64,000 nucleotides of DNA. Source: Chitinophaga cymbidii (lineage in GTDB: Bacteria; Bacteroidota; Bacteroidia; Chitinophagales; Chitinophagaceae). Every line of letters starts with the position of its first letter. Position 1 is the stretch's first letter. This document shows, in pieces, positions 1 through 8,402 of the stretch. Both the position numbers and the translations under genes were made by a program. Location of the stretch: positions 62,001 to 126,000 of the forward strand of contig NZ_BKAU01000001.1 of the NCBI RefSeq assembly GCF_007992715.1. Direction: 5' to 3'. Under the pieces are notes generated by a model. That model saw only the letters and a program-made list of their open reading frames with translations, made no database searches and was not told the origin of the DNA.

Positions 1-1257
1 CCAGAGCACTACGGCGAAACATACCAGCGGCACGAGGTAAGCCATCTGGATGTTGGAGGCGTCGGAGATCAGCCCCATCAGCGGAGGGCATACGGCGCCC
101 CCCACGATCGCCATGACCAGCATGGAAGAGCCCAGCTTGGTATGACCGCCGCCAAGCCCTTGCAGCCCTAAAGAAAAGATCGTCGGGAACATGATGGACA
201 TGAAGAAAGGCACCGCCAGCACGGCCCAGATCGCGACTTCTCCTTTCACCGTCATCGCAATGAGGATCAGTATCACGTTCAGCAGGGCGTACAGCGATAA
301 CAATGTAGCCGGCTTCATGAAGCGCATAAGGAAAGTGCCCACAAACCGCCCGATCATGAAACCAAGACCGGCTACTGCGCCCAGCAGATAAGCCGCTTCC
401 TTTTCCGGCATGCCGCCGGCATATTTCGCGAAGCGGATGAAAAAGGCATTCACGCCCACCTGCGCCCCTACATAAAAGAATTGTGTAACAATGGCGGCGA
501 TCAGATGCCGGTGCCTGAAAATGCTGCCTTCATGCGCCGCGGGCTGGCCGGCGTTATCTTCTTCCTTCACGTCCGGCATCTTTGTAAAAATAAACAGCAC
601 GGCTACCAGCAACACCACGATCCCGATCACCATGTAAGGCATCTTCACTGCCGCAGCCTCTGAAGCCAGGTATTGCTGCAATTCCGCCGCGGGCATGGCG
701 TTCAGCTGCTGCTCCGTATACTCTTTGCCGGAGAGGATGAACTTTGCGCCGATCACCGGTCCCACAAAAGCGCCCACACCGTTGAAACATTGCGCCAGGT
801 TCAGCCGGAAAGTGGCCGTATCCGGGTTGCCGAGGATGGTCACGTACGGATTGGCGGCGGTTTCGAGGAAAGTAAGCCCGGATGCAATGATGAACAAAGC
901 CACCAGGAAAAACATGTATTGCCCGGAATTAGCGGCGGGTATGAACAGGAACGCACCTGCCGCGTATAACAGCAAACCCAGTATGATGCCGGATTTAAAG
1001 CCAAAGCGTTTCATAATGTATCCCGCAGGCAATGCCAGCAGGAAATAAGCCAGGAACACCGCCGAATCGATGAACGACGATTGCGTGTCCGTCAACCGGC
1101 AGGCTTTTTTGAGATGCGGTATCAGGATCGGGCTGAGATTGTGCACCAACGCCCATAAAAAGAACAAGCTCGTAACGAGGATGAACGGAAATAAATACTT
1201 CCCGGCTTTACTTCCGGCGGAAGTATACGTGGTAGTGGTAGCTGCGCCGCCTGCCAT
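1..1257 (-). CDS. fucP: L-fucose:H+ symporter permease, FucP family (3' end cut by window)
   Basis: This is an inner-membrane sugar/proton symporter of the major facilitator superfamily that would bring L-fucose into the cell. The 419 visible codons run open from ATG at 1257 to the window edge. The translation shows a short polar N-terminus, then repeated hydrophobic helices, with the FucP-like stretches FLWALVHNLSPILIPHLKK near residue 30, FLETAANPYVTILG near 120 and ANPY/NLAQ motifs typical of this family. The C-terminus lies outside; the family is usually 410-440 residues. It is the last visible gene of a minus-strand operon whose other products fit L-fucose oxidation, which supports fucose over glucose or galactose as substrate. 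Substrate is inferred. Confidence 0.85.
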   Translation of the reverse strand, partial: MAGGAATTTTYTSAGSKAGKYLFPFILVTSLFFLWALVHNLSPILIPHLKKACRLTDTQSSFIDSAVFLAYFLLALPAGYIMKRFGFKSGIILGLLLYAAGAFLFIPAANSGQYMFFLVALFIIASGLTFLETAANPYVTILGNPDTATFRLNLAQCFNGVGAFVGPVIGAKFILSGKEYTEQQLNAMPAAELQQYLASEAAAVKMPYMVIGIVVLLVAVLFIFTKMPDVKEEDNAGQPAAHEGSIFRHRHLIAAIVTQFFYVGAQVGVNAFFIRFAKYAGGMPEKEAAYLLGAVAGLGFMIGRFVGTFLMRFMKPATLLSLYALLNVILILIAMTVKGEVAIWAVLAVPFFMSIMFPTIFSLGLQGLGGGHTKLGSSMLVMAIVGGAVCPPLMGLISDASNIQMAYLVPLVCFAVVLW

Positions 1258-1288
1258 GTGGAATTGCTTTATGTGAGTGATGAATGTA

Positions 1289-2071
1289 TCAGCTGATGGA
1301 ACGGTCCAGGTGTGTATAGCCGCCGTCCACATACACGATCTGGCCGGTAGTGTGCGATGAGCGGGCGGACAGCAGGAACACCGTCATGCCGGCGATCTCT
1401 TCGGACGTGGTCATTCTCTGTTCCAGCGGAATTTTTGATACGATGGATGCAAGTTTTTCCTCCGGGTTGGGCAATGACTGTATCCATGTTTCATACAGCG
1501 GCGTCCATACTTCCGCGGGGATCACCGTGTTCACCCTGATGGAAAAGGGCAGCAGCTCCACGGCCCATTCCCGTGTGAGCGCGTTGATAGCGCCTTTGGA
1601 TGCGGCATAGCCGGAGGTATTGCCCTGGCCGGTAGCGGCTACTTTGGAGCCGATGTTAACGATGTTGCCTTTCGCCGCTTTCAGATGCGGCAAAGCATAA
1701 TGCGCGAGGTTGTAGTAATGCGACAGGTTGTTCTGCAACGACGCCATGAACTTTTCGGGACTGCCGCTTTCCAGGCCCACGCCGTCGTTGGCGCCGGCAT
1801 TGTTGACCAGTGCGTCTATCCGTCCGTATTCCTTTACCGCCGCGTCGATCACTTTTTTGCAATCTTCCACTTTTCCCAGCTCCGCCTGTACGCTGCTGGC
1901 CTTGCCGCCGGCGTTGCGTATAGCCGATACCGTTTTTTCGTTGTCCGCTTCGTTGCGGCCTGCTATCACTACAATGCCGCCTTCCGCCGCAATGAGCCTG
2001 GAAATCGCTTCCCCAATGCCTTTGGCGCCGCCGGTAACGATCACTACTTTATCCTGTAATCCGAGATCCAT
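1289..2071 (-). CDS. SDR-family dehydrogenase, probable L-fucose dehydrogenase
   Basis: This is a 260-residue classical short-chain dehydrogenase/reductase. It has the cofactor motif TGGAKGIG at residues 13-20, NNAG at 90-93, catalytic Ser142 and the YAASK motif with Tyr155 and Lys159. Arg39 after strand two suggests it can accept NADP. In the operon it lies between the probable lactonase and the permease, so oxidation of L-fucose to L-fucono-lactone is the likely role. The operon has a second SDR at 4947-5729, and the two could be swapped: one should be the sugar dehydrogenase and the other the 2-keto-3-deoxy-L-fuconate dehydrogenase. Family is certain; substrate is inferred from context. 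Confidence 0.8.
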   Translation of the reverse strand: MDLGLQDKVVIVTGGAKGIGEAISRLIAAEGGIVVIAGRNEADNEKTVSAIRNAGGKASSVQAELGKVEDCKKVIDAAVKEYGRIDALVNNAGANDGVGLESGSPEKFMASLQNNLSHYYNLAHYALPHLKAAKGNIVNIGSKVAATGQGNTSGYAASKGAINALTREWAVELLPFSIRVNTVIPAEVWTPLYETWIQSLPNPEEKLASIVSKIPLEQRMTTSEEIAGMTVFLLSARSSHTTGQIVYVDGGYTHLDRSIS

Positions 2072-2080
2072 TTATAGAAT

Positions 2081-2911
2081 TTATGAAAGTTTATAAAATG
2101 CCGCCGCGTTACCGCCCATGATGCGGGCCTGTTCTGCGGGCGTCAACGTCCCGATGAAATCCGTCACGATCTTTTTCATTTGCGGATAATCCGCCGCCAC
2201 GAGGCATACCGGCCAGTCGGAGCCAAACATCAATCTGTCCGGCCCGAAGGCTTCCAGCGCCACTTCGAGGTACGGCGTGAAATCCGCCTGCTTCCAGTTA
2301 CGTATATCCGCCTCCGTTACCATTCCGCTGAGCTTGCAGTAAACATGTTCATGCTTGCCGATGGCGCGCATATTTTCCTCCCATCCTTTCACTTCTCCTT
2401 TTTTGATATAAGGTTTGGCAAGATGATCGATCACGAGCCGTTGATATGGGAACTTTTCTACGAATTGAACAGCGGCGGGCAGTTGATATGGGTAGATGAG
2501 GATGTCGTATGTGAAATCATGCCTTGCCAGCGCTTTTACGCCTTTGCAGAAGTCCTCCCGCAGCAGGAACGCCGGATCAGGTTCGCCCTGCACGATGTGC
2601 CGGAAGCCCTTCAGCAAAGGGAATTGCGCATAGTGGTCCAGCCTTTCATCCAAACGGGCAGACCGGAGGTCCGTCCATCCCACCACACCTTTCACGAAGC
2701 TGTTCTCCGCTGCGAGCTGCAGCAGAAAATCCGTTTCGGCCTCGCTCTGGTCCGCCTGCACGGCCACGCAGCCGTCCACACCATTGGCCTGCAATACGGG
2801 CGCCAGGTCCGCTGGCAGGAAATTCCGGCGGATGGCGCTCATGTCCTCCGTGATCCAGGCGTCGCGCACGGGATCGAAAATCCAGAAATGCTGGTGTGCG
2901 TCAATTATCAT
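2081..2911 (-). CDS. Amidohydrolase-family lactonase, probable L-fuconolactonase
   Basis: This cytoplasmic metal-dependent hydrolase of the amidohydrolase superfamily would open L-fucono-1,4-lactone to L-fuconate. I take the ATG at 2911, giving 276 residues beginning MIIDAHQHFW, because the family starts just before the HxH metal motif (His6, His8). An upstream in-frame start at 2941 would add ten unrelated residues. Further signature pieces are VIDHLAKP (His163) and FGSDWPVC (Asp232). The chosen ATG overlaps the stop of the mutarotase gene as ATGA, a sign of translational coupling. The same family includes 2-pyrone-4,6-dicarboxylate and rhamnono-lactone hydrolases, but the fucose operon context favours fuconolactonase. 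Confidence 0.82.
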   Translation of the reverse strand: MIIDAHQHFWIFDPVRDAWITEDMSAIRRNFLPADLAPVLQANGVDGCVAVQADQSEAETDFLLQLAAENSFVKGVVGWTDLRSARLDERLDHYAQFPLLKGFRHIVQGEPDPAFLLREDFCKGVKALARHDFTYDILIYPYQLPAAVQFVEKFPYQRLVIDHLAKPYIKKGEVKGWEENMRAIGKHEHVYCKLSGMVTEADIRNWKQADFTPYLEVALEAFGPDRLMFGSDWPVCLVAADYPQMKKIVTDFIGTLTPAEQARIMGGNAAAFYKLS

Positions 2912-3237
2912 AACGTAAATATCTTGTCCATTAACACCCATTTTTCACCGGGTTTGGCTACGGGGATGGCCTGCTGGTATTTCCACATCAGCGCTTCCCA
3001 TTCCTGCACTTTCGGATTAGCGGCGTCCATGGCGGATTTGCGCTCAAAGGAAAAGCTGCCGTCCACTTCCATGATCATGAACATCCGGTTTCCGGCGCGG
3101 TAGATCTCCAGCGCTGTAACGCCCGCCGTGCGGATGCTTTCCTGTATCTCCGGCCACACGTTGCGGTGATACGCTTCATACTCCGCGATCAGCGCCGGAT
3201 CATCTTTCAGATCGAGCGCGAGGCAATATCTTTGCAT
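2908..3237 (-). CDS. L-rhamnose/L-fucose mutarotase, RhaM family
   Basis: This 109-residue protein belongs to the RhaM (L-rhamnose mutarotase) family, which interconverts the alpha and beta anomers of 6-deoxy sugars in the cytoplasm. The family length is about 105 residues, so it is complete. The pattern YHRNVWPE with His24, Tyr46 in LEIYRAGNRMF and Trp80 in QEWEALM matches the His/Tyr/Trp active-site layout described for RhaM. It is not of the unrelated FucU fold. It starts 5 bases after the FAH-family hydrolase gene and overlaps the lactonase gene by 4 bases (ATGA). Supplying the anomer used by the dehydrogenase fits the operon; fucose rather than rhamnose is inferred. Confidence 0.88.
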   Translation of the reverse strand: MQRYCLALDLKDDPALIAEYEAYHRNVWPEIQESIRTAGVTALEIYRAGNRMFMIMEVDGSFSFERKSAMDAANPKVQEWEALMWKYQQAIPVAKPGEKWVLMDKIFTL

Positions 3238-3242
3238 AACGG

Positions 3243-4097
3243 TTATTTTTGCCAGGCTACGGCGGTTTGTCTGGAAGACCCCAGCCCGTCGATACCCAAT
3301 TCTATTACATCGCCGGCCTTCAGGTAAACGGGCGGGTTAAAGCCAAGGCCCACGCCTGCCGGTGTTCCGGTGGAGATCACATCGCCCGGGAGCAGGGTCA
3401 TGAACTGGCTCAGGTAAGACACGATGAATGGTATTTTAAAGATCAGGTTGGAAGTATTGCCGTCCTGCATGGTCTTACCATTAACGGTCAGCCATAAACG
3501 AAGATTATCTACGTCGGCGATCTCGTCTTTCGTAGCCAGCCAGGGGCCGAGTGGCGCAAAGGTATCGTTACTCTTGCCTTTCACCCATTGCCCGCCTCTT
3601 TCCAGCTGGAATTCGCGCTCGCTGTAATCGTTGTGCAGGGCGTAACCGGCGATGTAATCCATCGCGTCTTTTTCTTCCACATAACTTGCCTTTTTACCGA
3701 TCACCACGGCCAGCTCCACTTCCCAGTCGGTTTTCACGCTGTTGCGGGGGATGACGAGGTTGTCATTAGGGCCAACGAGGGAGGAAGTGGATTTAAAGAA
3801 CACGATCGGTTCTTTCGGTATCTGCGCATTGGTTTCGCGGGCGTGGTCAGCGTAGTTCAGGCCGATGCAGATGATCTTGGAGGGGCGCTGCACGGGGGAG
3901 CCCAGCCTAACGCCGTCGGGTACACGTGGGGACTTTTCGCTGTTCGCTGTCCACCAGGCTGACAGGCGGGACAATCCGTCCGTTTCAAAAAAACGCTCTC
4001 CGAAGTCCTCTCCGAAGGCGCTTGCGTCAAACATGCCGGCATCTGTAATGATGCCTGGCTTTTCCTCTCCCGGTAATCCGAACCTGATAAGTTTCAT
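3243..4097 (-). CDS. FAH-family hydrolase, probable 2,4-diketo-3-deoxy-L-fuconate hydrolase
   Basis: This 284-residue fumarylacetoacetate-hydrolase-family enzyme cleaves a carbon-carbon bond next to a ketone with a divalent metal. Metal ligands are visible as Glu126 and Glu128 in DWEVELAV and Asp157 in ALHNDYSERE, with His85 in NYADHARE as a likely general base. In the known non-phosphorylated L-fucose route, an FAH-family hydrolase splits 2,4-diketo-3-deoxy-L-fuconate to pyruvate and L-lactate, and the neighbours fit that route. Similar sequences are often named ureidoglycolate lyase, which the context does not support. Its start ATG lies inside one copy of a 23-bp direct repeat (see 4094-4168). 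Confidence 0.82.
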   Translation of the reverse strand: MKLIRFGLPGEEKPGIITDAGMFDASAFGEDFGERFFETDGLSRLSAWWTANSEKSPRVPDGVRLGSPVQRPSKIICIGLNYADHARETNAQIPKEPIVFFKSTSSLVGPNDNLVIPRNSVKTDWEVELAVVIGKKASYVEEKDAMDYIAGYALHNDYSEREFQLERGGQWVKGKSNDTFAPLGPWLATKDEIADVDNLRLWLTVNGKTMQDGNTSNLIFKIPFIVSYLSQFMTLLPGDVISTGTPAGVGLGFNPPVYLKAGDVIELGIDGLGSSRQTAVAWQK

Positions 4098-4168
4098 TTG
4101 TAATCGTTTGTTTTTTCAGTTGCCAAATGGAGCGCCGGAGGCGGGTCATTTGTAATCGTTTGTTTTTT
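4094..4168. repeat. 23-bp perfect direct repeat, 52-bp period, around a start codon
   Basis: Positions 4094-4116 and 4146-4168 are identical over 23 bp. Read on the minus strand each copy is an A-rich leader ending in ATG; the downstream copy carries the start codon of the FAH-family hydrolase gene. The upstream copy's ATG opens a different reading that continues into the gene region only out of frame. It looks like a short tandem duplication of the gene's leader, perhaps by slippage. Confidence 0.9.
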
Positions 4169-4208
4169 AAACGGTCAGACGGGCCACCGAAGCGGCCCAT
4201 CCGTACCG

Positions 4209-4946
4209 CTATTTTGCAAATGTTTTCAACTGCCGTGCGCCAATACGTCCTTCCACCACCTTGATCTCGAAATACTCCTCCAATTCCCCGTCTATCTCCA
4301 ATCCCGCAAAGCAATGATCGTCCGCAAACGCCTGAACGTAAGGTTTTGCTCCTTCCGGCACCGGCATGTTCAGCACGCGCGTTACGCCGCCGAACTCACA
4401 GTATACGTTCACTTCTTCCGGTGAATTGCCCGGTTGTATTTCCACAATGAAATCCGCTATGATCTTGCCGGACTGGAAATTCTTCCGGTACTTGAACACC
4501 CGCGGCTGATTGCGGATAGCATCGCCGAGGCCCATTACCTTTTCCATGTACTCGTAGATCTTCGCGGGAGGCGAAGGCACCCAGAGTATCTTCAGCGAGC
4601 GGCCGTCCTGGCTGCCATGATAATATCTTGTTTCCCGGTTGGCCTTGATGAAGCCGATCCACACGCTGTTCGGCGCATCCCAGAGAATGCGGTACAGCGC
4701 GGTATCTTCCAGCCCCTTCATCAAGGGCACATCGTTATATGACCTTTCATATTGCAGGGAATCCACCGTAAACGCAAAATGCACGGTAGACGTGTCTTTA
4801 TCCCGTTCTGAAAATGTTACCGAAAATGTTCCCGCGGGAGTGGCCGGCGTTACCGCATCCGCTTTTGCTGAATCCTTTTTTTTGTTTTCGTTGTTGCAGG
4901 CTGCCAGCGCAGCTACTGTGGCACAGAGAAATAAGATCTTCTTCAT
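4209..4946 (-). CDS. Lipoprotein of unknown function inside the fucose operon
   Basis: I do not recognise this 245-residue protein. It begins with a lipoprotein signal, MKKILFLCATVAALAAC, with the lipobox LAAC and Cys17 followed by NNENKKK; the absence of acidic-residue retention logic for this group means inner or outer membrane cannot be told. A charged linker to about residue 35 is followed by a soluble domain with many beta-like stretches and the phrases YYHGSQDGRSLKILWVPSPP and FKYRKNFQSGKIIADFIVEI. Its ATG directly follows the TAA of the upstream SDR gene with no gap (TAAATG), so the two are almost certainly co-translated. A surface or periplasmic protein among cytoplasmic sugar enzymes is unusual. 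Confidence 0.8.
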   Translation of the reverse strand: MKKILFLCATVAALAACNNENKKKDSAKADAVTPATPAGTFSVTFSERDKDTSTVHFAFTVDSLQYERSYNDVPLMKGLEDTALYRILWDAPNSVWIGFIKANRETRYYHGSQDGRSLKILWVPSPPAKIYEYMEKVMGLGDAIRNQPRVFKYRKNFQSGKIIADFIVEIQPGNSPEEVNVYCEFGGVTRVLNMPVPEGAKPYVQAFADDHCFAGLEIDGELEEYFEIKVVEGRIGARQLKTFAK

Positions 4947-5729
4947 TTAATTGTTTAGTTTGATGAAACCGCCGTCGATCGGGTAATCGCAGCCTGTAAT
5001 AAAACCTGCTTCGTCCGAGCAGAGATACAGTGCAAGATAACCCACTTCTTCGGGTTTCGCCATCCTTCCTATCGGTTGCGTCCGGGAAAGTTTCTCAAAC
5101 ATCTCCGCTTCGCGGCCCGGATAGTTCTTTGCAATGAAGCCGTCCACAAAAGGCGTATGCACACGCGCGGGGGACACGCAGTTGCAGCGGATGTTATCGC
5201 CAAGATAATCTTTGGCGACAGACAAGGTCATCGTCAATACCGCGCCCTTGCTCATGGAATACGCAAACCGGTCCGGTATGCCCACGGTAGACGCGATGGA
5301 TGCCACATTGAGGATCACACCGCCGCCCTGCTGCTTCATCTGCCCGATCACAGCATACATACAATTATAAGTGCCCTTCACGTTCACCGAGAATACCCGG
5401 TCGAAATCCGCTTCCGGCGTAGTTTCGAGCTTTCCGATATGCGCGATGCCGGCGCAGTTCACCAGTACGTCCAGCCGGCCGGAAACACCGGCGATCTTTT
5501 GCATCACAGCGCCCACACCCGCCTGGTCCGCCACATTCACCGCATGCGCAAAAGCCTTCCCGCCCGCGGCGGTAATATCGTTCACCGTACCCTGCCCTGC
5601 TTCTTCATTCAGCTCCAGCACATGCACCACCGCTCCGTTTTCCGCGAAGCAACGCGCAATAGCCTGCCCTATTCCACTGCCGGCGCCCGTTACAACGGCT
5701 ACCTTTCCATCTAATCGGAACAAACTCAT
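4947..5729 (-). CDS. SDR-family dehydrogenase, probable 2-keto-3-deoxy-L-fuconate dehydrogenase
   Basis: This 260-residue classical short-chain dehydrogenase has TGAGSGIG at residues 14-21, an NCAG variant of NNAG at 91-94, Ser144, and YSMSK with Tyr157 and Lys161. Glu39 at the end of strand two points to NAD+ rather than NADP+. It is the first gene of the minus-strand fucose operon. With the FAH-family hydrolase two genes downstream, oxidation of 2-keto-3-deoxy-L-fuconate at C4 is the best guess. The other SDR at 1289-2071 could hold this role instead. No clear TAnnTTTG box was found in the 114 bases shared with the divergent dipeptidase gene. Confidence 0.8.
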   Translation of the reverse strand: MSLFRLDGKVAVVTGAGSGIGQAIARCFAENGAVVHVLELNEEAGQGTVNDITAAGGKAFAHAVNVADQAGVGAVMQKIAGVSGRLDVLVNCAGIAHIGKLETTPEADFDRVFSVNVKGTYNCMYAVIGQMKQQGGGVILNVASIASTVGIPDRFAYSMSKGAVLTMTLSVAKDYLGDNIRCNCVSPARVHTPFVDGFIAKNYPGREAEMFEKLSRTQPIGRMAKPEEVGYLALYLCSDEAGFITGCDYPIDGGFIKLNN

Positions 5730-5843
5730 CTTGTTTATTTTTAAGGGTTCTAAAATACCTCATTTATCAGCCCTATTGCAATTCTTTTTTACCCGGATTT
5801 TGTACTTTCTTCACTATTTTTAGATGGATTTAACTTCTTCATT

Positions 5844-6518
5844 GTGAAAAACATATTCATCCTCTGGGCTTTTTGTCTGCCTACGCTGCTCTTTGCCCAG
5901 GAAATTCCCCTGAACAAATACGGCTTGCCCGTAGTGCGTTCCGTTGCGCAATACCATGCGCAGGTGCAGGCGGACAGCAACATGCAGCTGGTAAAGGTAA
6001 CAGACATCGCAACGGACGTGCGGTATGCCACCGTCCATAATTTCACGAAGCAACAGCTCTATCCTTTCGCGGCGGTATGGCTGCGGCGGCCGGCCTATGA
6101 GGCGCTGCAGCGGTTGCAGGCCGTATTGAAGCCGATGGGGCTCGGGCTGAAAATATACGACGGCTACCGCCCCTACCGCGTCACGGAAAAAATGTGGGAG
6201 ATCGTACCGGACGACCGGTATGCCGCCGATCCGAAGAAAGGCTCCGGGCACAACCGCGGCGTAGCCGTAGACCTCACGCTGATATATCTTAAAACGGGAA
6301 AGGAAATGCCGATGCCGACGGACTTTGATGATTTTACCGAAAAAGCGCATCATAACTATCCGGACCTGGAGGCGGAAGTGATCGAGAACAGGGAGCTGCT
6401 GCGCACGATGATGGAAGCGCACGGTTTCATTGCACTGGAAACGGAATGGTGGCACTATTACCTGGAAGACCCGGAGATATATCCGCTGATGGATATCGGG
6501 TTTGATGAATTAAACTAA
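5844..6518 (+). CDS. D-alanyl-D-alanine dipeptidase, VanX/DdpX type (M15D)
   Basis: This secreted zinc dipeptidase would split D-Ala-D-Ala, releasing D-alanine from cell-wall turnover. The start is GTG at 5844; the nearby ATG at 5824 is out of frame. A signal peptide (MKNIFILWAFCLPTLLFAQ) ends near residue 19. Family motifs are complete: YDGYRP with Arg109, SGHNRGVAVD with zinc ligands His136 and Asp143, and EWWHY with catalytic Glu201 and ligand His204. Length 224 is usual. No vanH or vanA homologue lies nearby, and Bacteroidota commonly carry such enzymes without vancomycin resistance, so a wall-recycling role is more likely. It stands divergent from the fucose operon. Confidence 0.9.
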   Translation: MKNIFILWAFCLPTLLFAQEIPLNKYGLPVVRSVAQYHAQVQADSNMQLVKVTDIATDVRYATVHNFTKQQLYPFAAVWLRRPAYEALQRLQAVLKPMGLGLKIYDGYRPYRVTEKMWEIVPDDRYAADPKKGSGHNRGVAVDLTLIYLKTGKEMPMPTDFDDFTEKAHHNYPDLEAEVIENRELLRTMMEAHGFIALETEWWHYYLEDPEIYPLMDIGFDELN

Positions 6519-6551
6519 TTTCATAGCTTAACAGCCTAATTACAAGTCCTC

Positions 6552-7388
6552 ATGAGAACAATGAAATTATGGCTGACAGTTAGCCTCGCCTTTATCTTCA
6601 GCGCCTGCGCCGTACAAAAACCAGGCAAACGCTGGATACAACTCTTTAACGGAAAAGACCTGAAAGACTGGGATATCAAGATCACCGGTCACGAGCTGAA
6701 TGATAACAACGGCAACACTTTCCGCGTGCAGGACGGCAAGCTGGTGGTATCTTATGAAAACTACAAGGCATTCGACGAACAATACGGCCACATCTTCCAC
6801 AAACGGAAATTCTCCGCTTACCTGCTGGTGATGGAATACCGTTTTGTCGGCGACCAGGTAGCAGGCGGCCCGGGCTGGGCTTTCCGCAACAGCGGCGCTA
6901 TGATCCACTCGCAATCCGCCGCAACAATGGGTAAAGACCAGGATTTCCCGATCTCAATCGAAGTGCAGCTGCTCGGCGGCACGGGAAAGGGTAAACGCAG
7001 CACCGCCAACCTCTGCACACCCGGTACCAATGTAGTGATGAACGACAAGCTGATCACCGCGCATTGCATCGATTCAAAATCAAAAACCTATGACGGGGAC
7101 CAGTGGGTGACCGCGGAAGTGCTGGTGCTGGGGGATTCCATCGTTAAACATATTGTGGAGAAAGATACCGTGCTGGTATACGAAAAACCCCAGATCGGCG
7201 GCGGTAATGTTTCTCATGCAGATCCTTCCCTGCTGCAGGCGGGCAAGCTGCTCAACGAAGGTTATATAGCGCTGCAAAGCGAAAGCCATCCGGTGGAATA
7301 CAGGAAGGTAGCGCTCTTCGATTTGGCGCCATATATGAATGATAAGGAGAAACTGGAAAAGGTTATCAGGGACTTGCAGACGAGATAA
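6552..7388 (+). CDS. DUF1080 (3-keto-disaccharide hydrolase domain) lipoprotein
   Basis: This 278-residue protein is a DUF1080-family lipoprotein. Members of this family are common in Bacteroidota and have been tied to hydrolysis of 3-keto-glycosides; its exact substrate is not known. The signal MRTMKLWLTVSLAFIFSAC carries the lipobox FSAC at Cys19; ATG at 6561 would also keep the signal. The mature part opens with the family phrase WIQLFNGKDLKDWDIKITGHE and contains GHIFHKRKFSAYLLVMEYRF and FPISIEVQLLGG, typical of its jelly-roll fold. It follows the dipeptidase gene by 33 bases on the same strand. No oxidoreductase partner of the 3-keto-glycoside route is seen beside it. Confidence 0.88.
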   Translation: MRTMKLWLTVSLAFIFSACAVQKPGKRWIQLFNGKDLKDWDIKITGHELNDNNGNTFRVQDGKLVVSYENYKAFDEQYGHIFHKRKFSAYLLVMEYRFVGDQVAGGPGWAFRNSGAMIHSQSAATMGKDQDFPISIEVQLLGGTGKGKRSTANLCTPGTNVVMNDKLITAHCIDSKSKTYDGDQWVTAEVLVLGDSIVKHIVEKDTVLVYEKPQIGGGNVSHADPSLLQAGKLLNEGYIALQSESHPVEYRKVALFDLAPYMNDKEKLEKVIRDLQTR

Positions 7389-7397
7389 GAATTTCCG

Positions 7398-8402
7398 TCA
7401 ATCCCCCCGCCCCTTATTCCTCGTCAGCACATTCGGCGAAAAACCAAAATGCTTCTTGAACGCCCGGCTGAAATGCGGGATATGCTTATACCCTGTAAGG
7501 ATCGATACTTCAGACACGCTCTTTCCTTCCAGCAGCATTTCCTTTGCCTGGCTCATCTTGATCTCTGACAGGTAACCGAACACCGTGTTTCCGAATACCG
7601 CTTTGAAGTGGCTTTTCAGGTAGTTCTCGTTCGTGCCTACCTGGCTGGCGAGGTCTATCAGTGAACAGGGGCTGTTAAGGTTGTTCACGATGATGTCCCG
7701 CGCATGATACATCCTTTCCACTTCTTCCTTCCGCAGCTGCCGGGCGGGGTTGTTCATCTTTTCGCCGGCGTACTGCTCGTATTGTTCCAGCTGGTAAGAC
7801 AACAGCTCCACGGCCTTCGCCTTGATGTACAGCTGCTTGTAGCGGTTCTCCAGCGGGCAGTGCAGGATGTCGTAAAGAATGTTGCTGAATTTCGGCGCCA
7901 GCGGCAGGTTCTGCTTGCTCATGGGAGATGAAACGTTCTTCTCCACGCTTTCGGCGAACAGGGGGTAAAACGGATGGTCCTGCGGCAGCCATTTCGCAAA
8001 CAGCTCGGGACTGAGGCCCAGCTCGAATATTTCCAGGTGCTTGTTGGGCTCCCAGCTAAGGCGTATCTGGTCTTCCCGGAAAAAAAGATAATTATATTGC
8101 TGCTGCTGAAACGTTGCGAACTCTTTTCTCCCTTCGTCGATCGTATAACTTTTGCTGCCGCTCACGGCATAGCTGAGCTGCATAAAGGGATGAATGTTGT
8201 TGATCACTACTTCTCCGCCTTCGGAGGACTGCACGTTATAATAGCCAAAGCGGATACCGTCCGGACTGCTCAGTTCATACAATGAACCATCATTACCGTT
8301 TTCATGTACGCTCCTGCGCCTTTCCAGCAGTTGCTGCCCGCTGTGATAAATATCCAGCGAACAGGTCAATGGTGATGTGGGATAAAGCTGCTTCAAAGTC
8401 AT
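7398..8402 (-). CDS. AraC-family transcriptional regulator
   Basis: This is a DNA-binding regulator of the AraC/XylS family. I choose ATG at 8402 (334 residues, MTLKQLYPTSP), since the upstream extension to 8540 is rich in cysteines and hydrophobic residues and unlike the family. The N-terminal two thirds would be a sensor domain; the C-terminal 100 residues hold the two helix-turn-helix motifs, SLIDLASQVGTNENYLKSHF and KSVSEVSILTGYKHIPHFSR, ending GFSPNVL. Regulators of this build next to TonB receptors often act in siderophore or iron control (PchR-like). It diverges from the HmuR-like receptor gene, 173 bases apart, which makes that gene its likely target. Ligand unknown. Confidence 0.88.
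   Translation of the reverse strand: MTLKQLYPTSPLTCSLDIYHSGQQLLERRRSVHENGNDGSLYELSSPDGIRFGYYNVQSSEGGEVVINNIHPFMQLSYAVSGSKSYTIDEGRKEFATFQQQQYNYLFFREDQIRLSWEPNKHLEIFELGLSPELFAKWLPQDHPFYPLFAESVEKNVSSPMSKQNLPLAPKFSNILYDILHCPLENRYKQLYIKAKAVELLSYQLEQYEQYAGEKMNNPARQLRKEEVERMYHARDIIVNNLNSPCSLIDLASQVGTNENYLKSHFKAVFGNTVFGYLSEIKMSQAKEMLLEGKSVSEVSILTGYKHIPHFSRAFKKHFGFSPNVLTRNKGRGD

Noticed and set aside
5844-6518. Vancomycin-resistance cluster
   Set aside because: A VanX-type dipeptidase is present but no vanH, vanA or vanRS homologues are next to it.
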